From the NCBI GenBank assembly GCA_023488565.1, contig JAMDDZ010000107.1:1-13171 (forward strand): a DNA stretch of 13,171 nt. The letters run 5' to 3'. This stretch comes from Bacillota bacterium (GTDB lineage Bacteria > Bacillota > Sulfobacillia > Sulfobacillales > Sulfobacillaceae). The number at the start of each line of letters is the position of its first letter. Position 1 is the first letter of the stretch. The notes under the pieces are model-generated. The model was given only the letters and a program-made list of their open reading frames with translations, was not told the origin of the DNA and made no database searches. The position numbers were made by a program, and so were the translations under genes. This document shows, in pieces, positions 13,152 through 13,171 of this stretch.

Positions 13152-13171
13152 CTTCCCGTTCGCAAGGCCCG

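Larger units (their letters stand above)
12711..13171. other. End of window: regulatory region and small-ORF remnant, no firm gene
   Basis: About 460 AT-richer bases. They hold the rhodanese upstream region with its Crp/Fnr-type palindrome and a plus-strand ORF remnant at 13008-13151. No other convincing gene is seen. A 60-codon minus-strand frame at 12983-13165 has no ribosome site and is probably chance. Confidence 0.45.

Noticed and set aside
1..13171. CRISPR array, rRNA or tRNA genes
   Set aside because: No regularly spaced direct repeats were seen and no RNA-gene signatures were found on either strand by eye.

Overview
This 13.2 kb window comes from a moderately GC-rich bacterium. Genes start with ATG, GTG or TTG behind strong GGAGG-type Shine-Dalgarno (SD) sites, which suggests a Firmicutes-like host. 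A Sulfobacillus-like acidophile would fit, but that is an inference from style and not a database match. The left 5.5 kb looks like accessory (plasmid or integrative-element) DNA. The right 3 kb looks more like an ordinary, somewhat AT-richer chromosomal or plasmid backbone with small stand-alone genes.

Layout. Four genes at 1-5358 lie on the minus strand and read as one operon. In transcription order they are: an ArdC-like antirestriction/ssDNA-binding protein with an HExxH peptidase domain; an N6-adenine-type DNA methyltransferase with DPTCGTG and NPPY motifs; a 976-aa SNF2-type helicase with an embedded zinc ribbon; and the N-terminal part of a Rad52/DdrA-like single-strand annealing protein that runs off the window. 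The methyltransferase stop and helicase start overlap by 4 bases. A divergent gene at 5542 has a near-perfect sigma-A promoter and encodes an unrecognised, very acidic, tryptophan-rich protein. A small Xre-like helix-turn-helix gene follows at 6393.

6.7-9.5 kb is mostly non-coding or decayed. It contains inverted repeats, tiny ORFs and one OafA-type membrane acyltransferase (minus, TTG start). A lone right end of an IS200/IS605-type element sits near 6165-6190. 9.47-10.80 kb is a tnpB-only (IS1341-type) insertion sequence with both terminal hairpins. Its tnpB is broken by an out-of-frame internal deletion.

10.9-12.7 kb carries three separate minus-strand genes: a hypothetical protein, a cyclodeaminase/cyclohydrolase-family protein and a rhodanese-domain protein. 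Two of them have a Crp/Fnr-type palindrome upstream. The last 460 bases hold no convincing gene.

How it may work together. ArdC, a DNA methyltransferase, an SNF2 helicase and an annealing protein in one coupled operon look like a mobile-element establishment module: protection of incoming DNA, modification, remodelling and recombination. The divergent acidic protein could be a further member, for example a DNA mimic, but this is a hypothesis. No CRISPR array, rRNA or tRNA gene was found.
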